From Aeolococcus sp035552595 (GTDB lineage: Bacteria > Chloroflexota > Dormibacteria > Aeolococcales > Aeolococcaceae), in assembly GCA_035552595.1 (NCBI GenBank), contig DASZKZ010000054.1, positions 1 through 45,447 on the forward strand: a stretch of 45,447 nucleotides of DNA. Reading direction: 5' to 3'. The notes beneath the pieces are model-generated. The model was not told where the DNA came from. It did not search any database and saw only the letters and a program-made list of their open reading frames with translations. The position numbers and the translations under genes are program-made. Positions 16,830 to 25,091 of this stretch are shown here, in pieces (within the stretch, counting starts at the first letter, position 1; each line of letters begins with the position of its first letter).

Positions 16830-17714
16830 TCACGGTGGAGGCAGCGCCGCCAGCCAGGTGACGGCGGCAGCGGCGGTGACCACCGCGAGCAGCGGGAAGG
16901 CCAGGCGCGGAGCTGTGCGCGGCAGCAGGGCAACCACCGCCCCGGCGGCGATCAGCCCCGCCGCCACCAGGGCCAGAGCGCTCTGCCCGAGCGGCGCCCG
17001 CACCGCCACGATGTAGAGCGCGGCCGCCGCCAGGGACGCGCTGGTCACCCCGGGCGAGGCGCCGGCCCCGAGGACGGACGCCAGCGTTCGGGCCCCAGTG
17101 CGCCGATCACCCTCGGTGTCGGGAAGGCCGTTGGCGAGCTGGAGCGCGAGCGCCACGAAGCCGGCGAGAAGCGCGCTCTCCACCGCCCCGCGCGACCGTC
17201 CCGTGACCACCATGGCGAGGAGGGGGACCGTCGCCAGCCCGGACCACCAGGCCAGCACGGCGGCGGGGGTGCGCTGCAGGCCGAGGTCGTACGCCACCCC
17301 GGCGGCCACGCCCAGAGCGTCGACGGCGAGCACGTCGCGCCCCAGCCAGGCGGCGGTGGCGAGCGAGAGCGCGAAGCCGCCCAGCGCCAGAGCCAGGGCG
17401 GCACCGCGGGAGACCTCCCCCCGGGCGATCGGCTTGAAGGGCTTGGAGTCGCTGTCAGACCAGGCGTCCGCCCAGTCGTTGAGCGCACCGATGGCCAGCT
17501 GGCCAGGGAGCATGACCAGGGTGAGCCCCAGCGCGGTGCGCGCCGACGGCAGCTGTCGGGTCAGCAATCCGGCGGCGGCGACGACCACCGCCGTGACCAG
17601 CAGCGACGGCCCCGGATGGGTGAGAAACAGCCATGCCTTGGCCCGTCCGCCGGCGTCGCTTCGTTCGTCGAGAACCCGCCACCAGCTAGGATTCGGCCGG
17701 TCAAGGTGGGGCAT
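16830..17714 (-). CDS. UbiA-family prenyltransferase
   Basis: A 294-residue membrane protein with about eight hydrophobic segments. The two acidic motifs that hold Mg-diphosphate in UbiA enzymes are present: 'NDWADAWSDSD' (Asn79, Asp80, Asp83, Asp87) followed by 'KPFKPIARGEVS', and 'GLPDTEGDRRTGART' (Asp199, Asp203). It would transfer a prenyl chain to an acceptor that the sequence does not reveal (quinone ring, glycerol phosphate, sugar or similar). ATG 17714 is preferred; an upstream TTG in the same frame is an alternative. Only 28 bases separate it from the divergent nucleotide-sugar dehydrogenase, so a link with glycolipid or polyprenyl-sugar synthesis is conceivable but not shown. Confidence 0.87.
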   Translation of the reverse strand: MPHLDRPNPSWWRVLDERSDAGGRAKAWLFLTHPGPSLLVTAVVVAAAGLLTRQLPSARTALGLTLVMLPGQLAIGALNDWADAWSDSDSKPFKPIARGEVSRGAALALALGGFALSLATAAWLGRDVLAVDALGVAAGVAYDLGLQRTPAAVLAWWSGLATVPLLAMVVTGRSRGAVESALLAGFVALALQLANGLPDTEGDRRTGARTLASVLGAGASPGVTSASLAAAALYIVAVRAPLGQSALALVAAGLIAAGAVVALLPRTAPRLAFPLLAVVTAAAAVTWLAALPPP

Positions 17715-17742
17715 CTCCCCTTCCCATGAGAGGCTGTCGTCG

Positions 17743-18999
17743 ATGTCGGTCAACGCTTCGCCTCCTGTCCCAGCGCCGTCCCGCGCTGCCGGCACGAGCG
17801 CCGCCCCGCGCTTCCAGCACGACGTCGTGGTGGTGGGGGGATGCGGCCATGTCGGGCTGCCCCTGGGCATCGTCCTCGGCCAGTGCGGGCTGCGTGTGGC
17901 GCTCTTCGACACCAACCAGGCGGCGGTCGACACCGTCAACCAGGGGCGCCTGCCCTTCGCCGAAGAGGGCGCGGAGGAGCCCCTGGCGGAGCTGACCGCG
18001 GCCTCGCGCCTGACCGCGACCACCGCGGCCGAGGTGATCGCCGGCGCGGAGTACGTGGTGGTGGTCATCGGCACCCCGGTCGACGAGCACCTCAACCCCA
18101 ACCCCAACGCCGTGGTCAGGGCGATCGCGGAGTTCGCCGACCACCTCGGTCCCGGCCAGGTGATCGTGCTGCGCAGCACCATCTACCCGGGGGTGACGGC
18201 GCTCGTGGAGCGCTACCTGGCGGATCGCGGCCTCGACAACCTGGTCTGCTTCTGTCCCGAGCGCATCGCCCAGGGGAGGTCGATGACCGAGCTGCGCGAG
18301 CTGCCCCAGATCATCTCCGCGCGCACGCCCGCGGGGATGGCGCGGGCGCGCCAGCTGTTCGGCCGCCTCGCCCCGGAGCTCATCGAGTTGCAGCCGGAGG
18401 AGGCGGAGCTGGCCAAGCTGTTCACCAACACCTGGCGCTACATCCGCTTCGCGGCGGCCAACCAGCTGTTCATGATGGCCAACGATTTCGGCCTCGACTT
18501 CGAGCGCATCCGCGGTGCGCTGATGCTCAACTACCCGCGCGCCGCCGACATGCCCGGACCGGGCTTCGCGGCGGGCCCCTGCCTGTTCAAGGACACCATG
18601 CAGCTGGCCGCCTTCAACAACAACCAGTTCACCCTCGGACACACCAGCATGATGATCAACGAGGGCTTGCCGCTGTACGTGGTGGCCCGCCTGGAGCGGC
18701 GCTTCGACCTCGCCACCACCAGGGTGGGAATCCTCGGCACCGCCTTCAAGGGAGAGTCCGACGACATCCGCTCGTCGCTGGCCTACAAGCTGAAGCGCAT
18801 CCTGGCGTTCAAGGCCAAGCACGTGGTCTGCGCCGATCCCTATGTCACCGCCGACCCGGACCTGGTGTCGCAGGAGGAGCTGCTCGACAGTGTCGACCTG
18901 GTGATCATCGGCGCGCCCCACAAGCGCTACGCGACGCTCGACGTGTCGCTTCCCGTGGTCGACGTGTTCAACATCCGCGGTCACGGCGTGCTCATATGA
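17743..18999 (+). CDS. Nucleotide-sugar dehydrogenase (UDP-glucose/UDP-ManNAc 6-dehydrogenase family)
   Basis: A 418-residue NAD-dependent enzyme that would oxidise a nucleotide sugar at C6 to a uronic acid. 'VVVVGGCGHVGLPLGIVLGQ' is the Rossmann loop, 'VIGTPVDEHLNPN' and 'LRSTIYPGV' follow, the catalytic Cys280 stands in 'FAAGPCLFKDT', and the C-terminal domain has 'VGILGTAFKGESDDIRSS'. The GPC-x-x-KD form is closer to the WecC/ManNAc-type than to the GGSCFPKD form of plain UDP-glucose dehydrogenases. It is the first gene of a three-gene operon joined by ATGA overlaps with a glycosyltransferase and an epimerase, probably for a polysaccharide or glycolipid. The start ATG 17743 is 28 bases from the divergent UbiA gene. 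Confidence 0.9.
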   Translation: MSVNASPPVPAPSRAAGTSAAPRFQHDVVVVGGCGHVGLPLGIVLGQCGLRVALFDTNQAAVDTVNQGRLPFAEEGAEEPLAELTAASRLTATTAAEVIAGAEYVVVVIGTPVDEHLNPNPNAVVRAIAEFADHLGPGQVIVLRSTIYPGVTALVERYLADRGLDNLVCFCPERIAQGRSMTELRELPQIISARTPAGMARARQLFGRLAPELIELQPEEAELAKLFTNTWRYIRFAAANQLFMMANDFGLDFERIRGALMLNYPRAADMPGPGFAAGPCLFKDTMQLAAFNNNQFTLGHTSMMINEGLPLYVVARLERRFDLATTRVGILGTAFKGESDDIRSSLAYKLKRILAFKAKHVVCADPYVTADPDLVSQEELLDSVDLVIIGAPHKRYATLDVSLPVVDVFNIRGHGVLI

Positions 19000-19772
19000 G
19001 GCCGCGCGTCTCCATCGTCATCCCGGCCTACAACGAGGGGTCGGAGATCAACGACTGCCTGGATCGCATCCTCGAGTCGGTGAAGCTGCCCTGCGAGGTG
19101 CTGGTCGTCTACGACACGCCCGAGGACACCACCGCCCCGTATGTCCAGGAATACCGGCGGCGCGATCACCGCGTGGTGCCGCTGCTCAACACTGCGGGCC
19201 GCGGGCCGGCGGCGGCGCTGCGCTTCGGGATCCAGCACGTCGCCGCCGACGTCACCGTGGTGACCATGGCGGACGGGTCCGACGACCCCATGCAGATCGA
19301 TCAGCTCACCCGGCTCGTCGAGCGCGGCGTGGTGGTGGCGGCGGCGTCGCGCTACATGCGCGGTGGCCAGCAGGTCGGTGGTCCTCGCCTCAAGGGCCTG
19401 GTCTCCCGGCTCGCGGGGGTCTCCCTGCACCTCGTCGCGCGGGTCGGGACCCACGACCCCACCAACTCCTTCAAGGCGTATTCCACCGATTTCATCCGCG
19501 AGGTCGGCATCGCCTCGGACGCGGGCTTCGAGCTGGGCATCGAGATGATCGCCAAGGCGCACCGCCGCGGCCTGCCCATCGCCGAGATCCCCACCATCTG
19601 GCTGGACCGCAGCCACGGGCAGTCGAACTTCAAGGTGCGCGAATGGATTCCGCGCTACCTGCGCTGGTACCTGGCCGCGCTGGGGCGGCGCCGTGAGCCC
19701 ATGCGCGCCGGCTATCGCGTCCATCCCCGCGCCTGGGAGGGCGACAGAGAGGACGGCCAGGCAGGCATATGA
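18996..19772 (+). CDS. Family 2 glycosyltransferase
   Basis: A 258-residue GT-A fold transferase: 'VSIVIPAYNEGSEINDCLDRI' at the start, 'YDTPEDTTAPYVQEY', 'TAGRGPAAALRFGIQ' and the metal/nucleotide-binding 'MADGSDDP' around residues 91-98. The 'DPTNSFKAYS' and 'GFELGIEMIAKAHRRGLPIAEIPTIWLDRSHGQSNF' segments resemble dolichyl/polyprenyl-phosphate mannosyl- and glucosyltransferases. No membrane helix is attached. Its ATG sits inside the dehydrogenase stop and its stop inside the epimerase start, so the three products are made together. Likely role: transfer of a sugar made by its neighbours onto a lipid carrier or growing chain. Confidence 0.9.
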   Translation: MRPRVSIVIPAYNEGSEINDCLDRILESVKLPCEVLVVYDTPEDTTAPYVQEYRRRDHRVVPLLNTAGRGPAAALRFGIQHVAADVTVVTMADGSDDPMQIDQLTRLVERGVVVAAASRYMRGGQQVGGPRLKGLVSRLAGVSLHLVARVGTHDPTNSFKAYSTDFIREVGIASDAGFELGIEMIAKAHRRGLPIAEIPTIWLDRSHGQSNFKVREWIPRYLRWYLAALGRRREPMRAGYRVHPRAWEGDREDGQAGI

Positions 19773-20794
19773 GCAGGGTTCTGATCACCGGGTCGCAGGG
19801 GTTCATCGGCGGCTACATCGTCGAGGAGCTGCTCCGCCGCGGGCACACCGTGGTGGGCGTCGACAACCTCTCCAAGTACGGACGCGTGGCCAAGTCGTAT
19901 GACGACGACCCGTCCTACTCCTTCGTGGAGGGCGACGCGCGCGACGTGGGCCTGCTCACCGACCTCCTCGCCGGGTGCGACCAGCTCATCGCCGGCGCGG
20001 CCATGATCGGCGGCATCTCCTATTTCCACACCTACGCATACGACCTGCTGGCCACCAACGAGCGCATCATGGCCGCCTCCTGCGATGCGGCCATCGCCGC
20101 CCGCCGCGACGGCAGGCTCGAGAAGGTCACCTACATCAGCAGCTCGATGGTGTTCGAGTCGGCGATGTCGTGGCCCTCGGCGGAGGGCTCGGAGCGGGAG
20201 ATCCCGCCGCCGCTGTCGTCGTACGGTTTCCAGAAGCTGGCCGTGGAGTACTACGCGCGCGCCGCCTGGGACCAGTACCACCTTCCCTACACGATCGTGC
20301 GCCCGTTCAACTGCGTCGGCGTGGGCGAGGGACGTGCCCTGGGAGATGTGGAGATCCTCAGCGGCAACGTCAAGCTGGCCATGAGCCACGTGGTCCCCGA
20401 CCTGGTGCAGAAGGTGCTCAAGGGGCAGGACCCGCTGCACATCCTCGGCAGCGGCGAGCAGACGCGCCACTACACCTACGGCGGCGACCTGGCCCGGGGC
20501 ATCGTCACCGCCATGGAGCATCCCCGGGCGCTCAACGACGACTTCAACCTCTCGACGGCGCAGAGCACCACCGTGCTGGAGCTCGCCGAGAAGATCTGGC
20601 GGCGCATCCGCGGCGCCGGCGAACCCTTCCGCTACGTGTCGGACACGCCCTTCGAGCACGACGTGCAGCGCCGCATCCCCGACACCACCAAGGCCAGCAC
20701 CGTGCTGGGATTCGAGGCCACCACCTCGCTCGACGACATGCTCGAGGAGGTGGTGCCCTGGATCGAGTCGGCGATCGGCCAGGGCGTCATCTGA
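19769..20794 (+). CDS. NAD-dependent nucleotide-sugar epimerase/dehydratase
   Basis: A 341-residue extended-SDR protein. 'VLITGSQGFIGGYIVEELLRRGHTVVGVDNLS' is the NAD-binding motif; Ser124-126 ('YISSSMVFE') and Tyr152-x3-Lys156 ('YGFQK') form the catalytic set; 'YTIVRPFNCVGVGEGR' and 'HYTYGGDLARGI' are typical of UDP-sugar 4-epimerases and related dehydratases. Which sugar it acts on cannot be settled. It overlaps the glycosyltransferase stop by ATGA and ends the operon. The lipoprotein gene at 20813 converges on it with 18 bases between the stops. Confidence 0.9.
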   Translation: MSRVLITGSQGFIGGYIVEELLRRGHTVVGVDNLSKYGRVAKSYDDDPSYSFVEGDARDVGLLTDLLAGCDQLIAGAAMIGGISYFHTYAYDLLATNERIMAASCDAAIAARRDGRLEKVTYISSSMVFESAMSWPSAEGSEREIPPPLSSYGFQKLAVEYYARAAWDQYHLPYTIVRPFNCVGVGEGRALGDVEILSGNVKLAMSHVVPDLVQKVLKGQDPLHILGSGEQTRHYTYGGDLARGIVTAMEHPRALNDDFNLSTAQSTTVLELAEKIWRRIRGAGEPFRYVSDTPFEHDVQRRIPDTTKASTVLGFEATTSLDDMLEEVVPWIESAIGQGVI

Positions 20795-20812
20795 CCCGCT
20801 GACGCGCTCGCC

Positions 20813-21331
20813 TCAGTAGCCGCCCGGCGCCAGCGGCGTGGCCGTCGGGGCGGACCCCCCGGAGGAGGAGAGCGACACGCTCGACCATCCCGGGTAGTTG
20901 CCGTTGCCGTCGCCCGGCTTGGTGTCTCCGGAGTAGAAGTACAGCGGCAGGCCGTTGTACGTCACCTGGATGCCCTTGCCGTCGGTGCGCGTGATCGTGC
21001 TCAGCTGACCGCTCATCCCCGAGGCGGCGGTGGGGGTCGTGCCGCTGGGCACGGTCAGCGGCGGCCAGGTGCTGATGCATCCCCCGGTGCACGCGCTGGC
21101 TCCGCTTCCAGCCTTGTCCTGCGAGAACTGGTACAGCGTCATGCCGTTGAAGCCGGCCACCAGGACGGTGCCGCGGCCGGTGACCGACGCCGACTTGATG
21201 GTCACGCTCGACGTGGCAGCCTGGCCGCCCCCGCCACCCGCGCTCGATGAGCTGGTGGTGTCGGCGCCGCATCCCGCGATGACCAGCACCGCGGCGCCGC
21301 CGGCGATGCGGCAGATGGTGATGGTTCGCAT
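20813..21331 (-). CDS. Secreted lipoprotein with PF03640-type repeats
   Basis: A 172-residue lipoprotein. The signal peptide 'MRTITICRIAGGAAVLVIAGC' ends in a lipobox with Cys21, followed by a Ser/Gly-rich linker. The mature part has the two half-repeats of the 'secreted repeat of unknown function' family (PF03640): 'GFNGMTLYQFSQDKAGSG' with 'CTGGCISTWPPL', and 'YNGLPLYFYSGDTKPGDGNGN'. Such proteins sit on the outer face of the membrane; function is unknown, though they often occur near redox genes. ATG 21331 is chosen because GGAGGAACGAC precedes it and the signal peptide starts there. A two-component pair on the same strand lies immediately upstream. Confidence 0.85.
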   Translation of the reverse strand: MRTITICRIAGGAAVLVIAGCGADTTSSSSAGGGGGQAATSSVTIKSASVTGRGTVLVAGFNGMTLYQFSQDKAGSGASACTGGCISTWPPLTVPSGTTPTAASGMSGQLSTITRTDGKGIQVTYNGLPLYFYSGDTKPGDGNGNYPGWSSVSLSSSGGSAPTATPLAPGGY

Positions 21332-21415
21332 GTCGTTCCTCCGAAGTTGGCGTTGCTCCAAGTATTCAGCAGGCATCGGCCGGCCGGGCAATGTCCGAAG
21401 GTCTTAAGACGTGGC

Positions 21416-22045
21416 TCACACCACTCCGTGGCGCTGCGCCCACAGCGCCGCCTGGGTGCGATCGGCGACACCGATGCGCCCGAAGATGCTGGTCATGTGC
21501 GCCTTGACCGTCTTCTCGCTGATGGCCAGGCGCCAGGCGATCTGCTTGTTGCTGAGCCCGCGGGCGACCAGCTTGAGCACATCGAGCTCGCGGCTGGTGA
21601 GCTCGTCGAACGGCCGCCGCCCCCGTCGCGCGGTGAGCACGGCACGGGCGGCACGCGGAGACAGCGGCGAATCGCCGGCGGCGGCGGCGCGCACCCCGCG
21701 CAGCAGCTCATCGCTCTCCGCCTCCTTGAGGATGTAGCCGATGGCCCCGCTGTCGAGCGCCTCCATGACGCGCTCGTGGTCGGCGAACGAGGTGAGCACG
21801 ACCACCCGCGTCTCCGGGCGGACGGCGAGCAGGCGGCGGGTGGCTTCGATCCCGTCCATCCCCGGCATGGAGATGTCCATGAGCACCACGTCGGGCTGCC
21901 GCTCCAGCACGGTGCTCACCGCCTGCTGGCCGTCGCCCACCGCCTCGAGGACCTCGAAATCGTCCTCCCCGCCGAACAGCTCGCAGAGGCCGCGCCGCAC
22001 CAGCGGATGGTCGTCGACGATCACCAGGCGGATGGTCGCGGCCAT
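21416..22045 (-). CDS. NarL/FixJ-family response regulator
   Basis: A 209-residue regulator. The receiver domain has 'VIVDDHPLVRRGL' (Asp11/Asp12), the phospho-acceptor Asp57 in 'VVLMDISMPGMDG', 'VVLTSF' and Lys in 'GYILKEAE'. The C-terminal LuxR-type helix-turn-helix reads 'LTSRELDVLKLVARGLSNKQIAWRLAISEKTVKAHMTSIFGRIGV'. Its ATG (22045-22043) overlaps the TGA of the histidine kinase (TGATG), so kinase and regulator are translationally coupled. The target is unknown; the lipoprotein downstream on the same strand is a natural candidate. Confidence 0.92.
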   Translation of the reverse strand: MAATIRLVIVDDHPLVRRGLCELFGGEDDFEVLEAVGDGQQAVSTVLERQPDVVLMDISMPGMDGIEATRRLLAVRPETRVVVLTSFADHERVMEALDSGAIGYILKEAESDELLRGVRAAAAGDSPLSPRAARAVLTARRGRRPFDELTSRELDVLKLVARGLSNKQIAWRLAISEKTVKAHMTSIFGRIGVADRTQAALWAQRHGVV

Positions 22046-23451
22046 CAGCACGGCACCTCCACCGACACCCGCGTCCCGGCGCCGGGATGGGAGTCCACAT
22101 GGAGCGCGCCGCCGGCGTCGGCCACCAGGTCGCGGAGCAGGCTGAGCCCGACGTGGCCGTCGCGGCGCTGGCGATCGAGGTCCTCCGCGCTGAACCCGCG
22201 CCCGTCGTCGCTGATGACCAGCTGGACGCCGGTGCCGTGGTTCTCGAGGCGGACGTCGACGTGGCGCGACTCGGCGTGCTTGCCGGCGTTGCGCAGCGCC
22301 TCCTGGGCCACCCGGAAGAGGAGGGTGGTGGCCGCCGCCGGCAGCGCGATGTCGTGCGGCGCCTCCAGGCTGACGCGCACCCCGCTCTGGGAGAGGGGCT
22401 CGAGGAGGTCGCGCAGCGCGTTGTCGATGCCCTCGGCGTGGAGGTTGGGCGGAGCGATCTCGACGATCAGGGTGCGCAGGTCGCGCATCGCCGCCCGCGT
22501 CTCCCCGGCGGCGTGGGTGACGTCCGACAGGGCGGAGGGCGGCGCCGAGTCGCGCCTGCTTCCGAAGGTGAGCCGGCGCGCCAGGGCGCTCAGCGAGAAG
22601 GTCACCGCCGCCAGCCGTTGCACCACCCCGTCGTGGAGGTCGCGAGCGATCCGGCGGCGCTCCTGCTCGGAGGCGTTGATGGCCCGCTCGAGCAGCGCCT
22701 CGCGCTCGGCGAGCGAGGTGCGCAGGCGTCGCGCCATCCCCACCGCCAGGGGGATCTGCACCACCAGGAGGGTGGCCAGGCCGATGATCAGCACGGGCAG
22801 GAACGACGCCCACACCGACTGCTGGTACTGGGTGATCGCCTGGTAGCGTTGGTAGGTCTCGAAGAGCAGCGGCACACCGGCCGGGGTGTGCACCCGGAGG
22901 TAGACCTGGAGCAGCTTGCCGAAGCTGCGCTCGTACTGGTTCTCGGCGTCGGTGAGGTCGCTGACGCCGGCGTCGACGGTGCCGCTGCGCAGCGACGCGA
23001 GCTCGGCGCTGCCCAGCGTGAACCGCCGCCCGATGAGGCGGGGCTCGTCGGAGTAGATGACCGTGCCGGCGGCGCTCCACAGCTTGACGCGGACCAGGTC
23101 GCCGCTGAGGATGCGCTGCCTGACGATCCTGTCGAGGGCGGCGATGGAGGCGACATCCCGGCTCAGCAGGGAGTCGCTGAGGGCCGGCTGGACGATGCCC
23201 ACGCCCTCGACCTGGGTGATGTCCTTGGCATGGCCGACCGCCTGGTTCTCGGCGTCGCGGCTGACCACCATGAAGGTGCCCGCCCCCACCAGGCAGGCGG
23301 CCAGCAGGCCCCCCGCGGCGAATCGGACCACCTCGTTGTGCAGCACGCGCCGGAGCAGGCCCCGGGGACGCCGCGGCGCGACGCGCGGCTCCGCCTCCGT
23401 CTCCGTCGCCGGGCTGGTGGCGCGCTCCTCATCGAGCAGCGTCATGGTCAT
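22045..23451 (-). CDS. Sensor histidine kinase (HisKA_3, NarL-type partner)
   Basis: A 468-residue membrane sensor. Two transmembrane helices (about 43-63 and 216-238) bracket a ~150-residue extracytoplasmic sensor domain, probably PAS/Cache-like. The dimerisation/phospho-acceptor helix 'SEQERRRIARDLHDGVVQRL' carries His273. The ATPase domain shows 'EALRNAGKHA' (N box; usually EALTNALKHA), 'DDGRGF' and 'GHVGLSLLRDLV'. It phosphorylates the coupled response regulator. The N-terminus is rich in Glu, Thr and Arg before the first helix. ATG 23451 or 23445 could both start the protein. Confidence 0.92.
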   Translation of the reverse strand: MTMTLLDEERATSPATETEAEPRVAPRRPRGLLRRVLHNEVVRFAAGGLLAACLVGAGTFMVVSRDAENQAVGHAKDITQVEGVGIVQPALSDSLLSRDVASIAALDRIVRQRILSGDLVRVKLWSAAGTVIYSDEPRLIGRRFTLGSAELASLRSGTVDAGVSDLTDAENQYERSFGKLLQVYLRVHTPAGVPLLFETYQRYQAITQYQQSVWASFLPVLIIGLATLLVVQIPLAVGMARRLRTSLAEREALLERAINASEQERRRIARDLHDGVVQRLAAVTFSLSALARRLTFGSRRDSAPPSALSDVTHAAGETRAAMRDLRTLIVEIAPPNLHAEGIDNALRDLLEPLSQSGVRVSLEAPHDIALPAAATTLLFRVAQEALRNAGKHAESRHVDVRLENHGTGVQLVISDDGRGFSAEDLDRQRRDGHVGLSLLRDLVADAGGALHVDSHPGAGTRVSVEVPC

Positions 23452-23552
23452 CGCAGCCTAGCTGCTGGCTGCTGTCATGTCCCGCCCATGCTGGACCAGA
23501 TCGGGTTCGGGACACCTCGATCGTTGGTCGTACGACCCGGCCGGCTCGAGCG

Positions 23553-25091
23553 TCAGGGCCGGGTGGGCAGGAGGTCCTCGGAGAAGTGCCCGCCCGCGGC
23601 GATCTCCTCGAGCAGCGCGCGGTCGGTGAGCCACTCCACCGGGGCGTGGTCGTCGGTGAGCGGGTCGGGCGACGGCGTCACCCCGCGCAGCTGGGTGGAC
23701 ACCAGCGGGATGAGGGGTTGCAGCGGCGCCGGCAGGGTGGCCAGGCGCGCCTGGAGCACCGCCGGTGAGAGGGCGCGGTCGAAGCCCACCACCAGCTCGT
23801 TGAAGCTCAGCGCCGGCCAGACCCGCACGTCCGGCATGATCGTCGCCAGGGTCCCGCTGACCGCCTGTGCGAGGCGGTCGTCGCTGGGAACTCTGGCCAT
23901 GTTGAAGGCGATCGCGCCGCCCCCCTGGAGGTGGGCGCGGGCCAGCGAGAAAAACTCCTGGGTGACCAGCCAGAAGGGCACGTAGGCCTGGCGGTAGGCG
24001 TCGACGATGATGAGGTCGTAGCGCGAGCTCGTGGTCGCCAGGAACGCCCGGCCGTCCCCCTCGATGACGTGCAGCCCGGGGACCTGTCCCATGCCCATGA
24101 GCTGGCGGCCGACATCGCTGACCGCCGGGTCGGGCTCCACGCCGTCGATCTGCACGCCGGGGTACTCGCGAGCCAGCGCGCGGGCCATGGTGCCACCGGC
24201 GTTGCCGATGATCAGGGCGCGCCGCATGGGGTGGTCGAGGAGCGGCGGCACCACCAGCGGCATGTCCCACTCCCCGCCGGTCAGGACCGTGCCGGGCCGG
24301 TACACCGACTGGTCGGCGATGCCGTCGTCGAGGCGCAGGGCGGTGCGCCCGTCCGGGGTGTGCACCACCTGCACGAACTGGTACTCCGTCTCGCGCTCCA
24401 GCACCGCCCCCGCCACCGGCTTGACGGCGCCCGGCGGGATCAGCATCAGCCCGGCCACCACCACGGTGACGATGGGGGCGCGACGGGGCAGCAGCGGGAA
24501 GGCGGCCAGGCTGACCAGCAGCGCCGCGCAGAGCAGGGTGCGCTGAGTGCCGATGGCGGGGATGAGCAGCAGCGCCGGCGCGAAGGTGCCGACGATCGCC
24601 CCCATGGTGGTCAGCGACGAGAGCCGCCCGCTCACGCTGCCCGCGGTGCCCACGTCGCGCACCGCCAGGCGCACGGCGAAGGGCGACACCATGCCGAGCA
24701 GCGACACCGGCACGCTGAAGAGCAGCAGGGTGGCGAAGAACGAGCCCGCCACCACGCCGATGCTGAGCGCGCTGAACCCCTGGAGTGCCAGCTGCAGGAA
24801 GGGACGGGCGACGAACGGGAGCACGCTGAGCGCCGCCGCCGCCACCAGCAGGATGGCGCCGAGCACCCGCGGATGGGGGTGGCGGTCGGCGACGCGGCCG
24901 CCGAGCCAGTAGCCGACAGACAGGTACACGAGGATGAGGCCGATGACGTTGGCCCACACCACGGTGGTGTTGCCGAAGTACGGCGCCAGCAGGCGCGAGG
25001 CGCAGATCTCGGTGGCCAGCGAGCCCGCGCCCGCGGCGAAGACCACGAAGGGCAGGAGGCGGGGGACGGGCGTCAGCGGGTGTGCTCCCAC
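23553..25091 (-). CDS. Membrane-anchored spermidine-synthase-like protein
   Basis: About 512 residues. The N-terminal ~215 residues hold seven or more hydrophobic segments, starting with 'LLPFVVFAAGAGSLATEICASRLLAPYFGN', a common opening of this fused family. The C-terminal half is a Rossmann methyltransferase/aminopropyltransferase fold: 'ALIIGNAGGTMARALAREYPGVQIDGVEPDP', then 'DLIIVDAYRQAYVPFWLVTQEFF'. Similar 'fused MFS/spermidine synthase' proteins are widespread and their substrate is mostly unknown; polyamine synthesis should not be assumed. The start is uncertain: GTG 25091 lies in frame and overlaps the end of the SDR gene by 19 bases. The longer open frame upstream is antisense-like and was not used. 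Confidence 0.85.
   Translation of the reverse strand: MGAHPLTPVPRLLPFVVFAAGAGSLATEICASRLLAPYFGNTTVVWANVIGLILVYLSVGYWLGGRVADRHPHPRVLGAILLVAAAALSVLPFVARPFLQLALQGFSALSIGVVAGSFFATLLLFSVPVSLLGMVSPFAVRLAVRDVGTAGSVSGRLSSLTTMGAIVGTFAPALLLIPAIGTQRTLLCAALLVSLAAFPLLPRRAPIVTVVVAGLMLIPPGAVKPVAGAVLERETEYQFVQVVHTPDGRTALRLDDGIADQSVYRPGTVLTGGEWDMPLVVPPLLDHPMRRALIIGNAGGTMARALAREYPGVQIDGVEPDPAVSDVGRQLMGMGQVPGLHVIEGDGRAFLATTSSRYDLIIVDAYRQAYVPFWLVTQEFFSLARAHLQGGGAIAFNMARVPSDDRLAQAVSGTLATIMPDVRVWPALSFNELVVGFDRALSPAVLQARLATLPAPLQPLIPLVSTQLRGVTPSPDPLTDDHAPVEWLTDRALLEEIAAGGHFSEDLLPTRP

Noticed and set aside
22087..23985. 632-codon plus-strand frame opposite the histidine kinase
   Set aside because: Antisense of clear HisKA_3 and ATPase motifs; no start signal or domain of its own.
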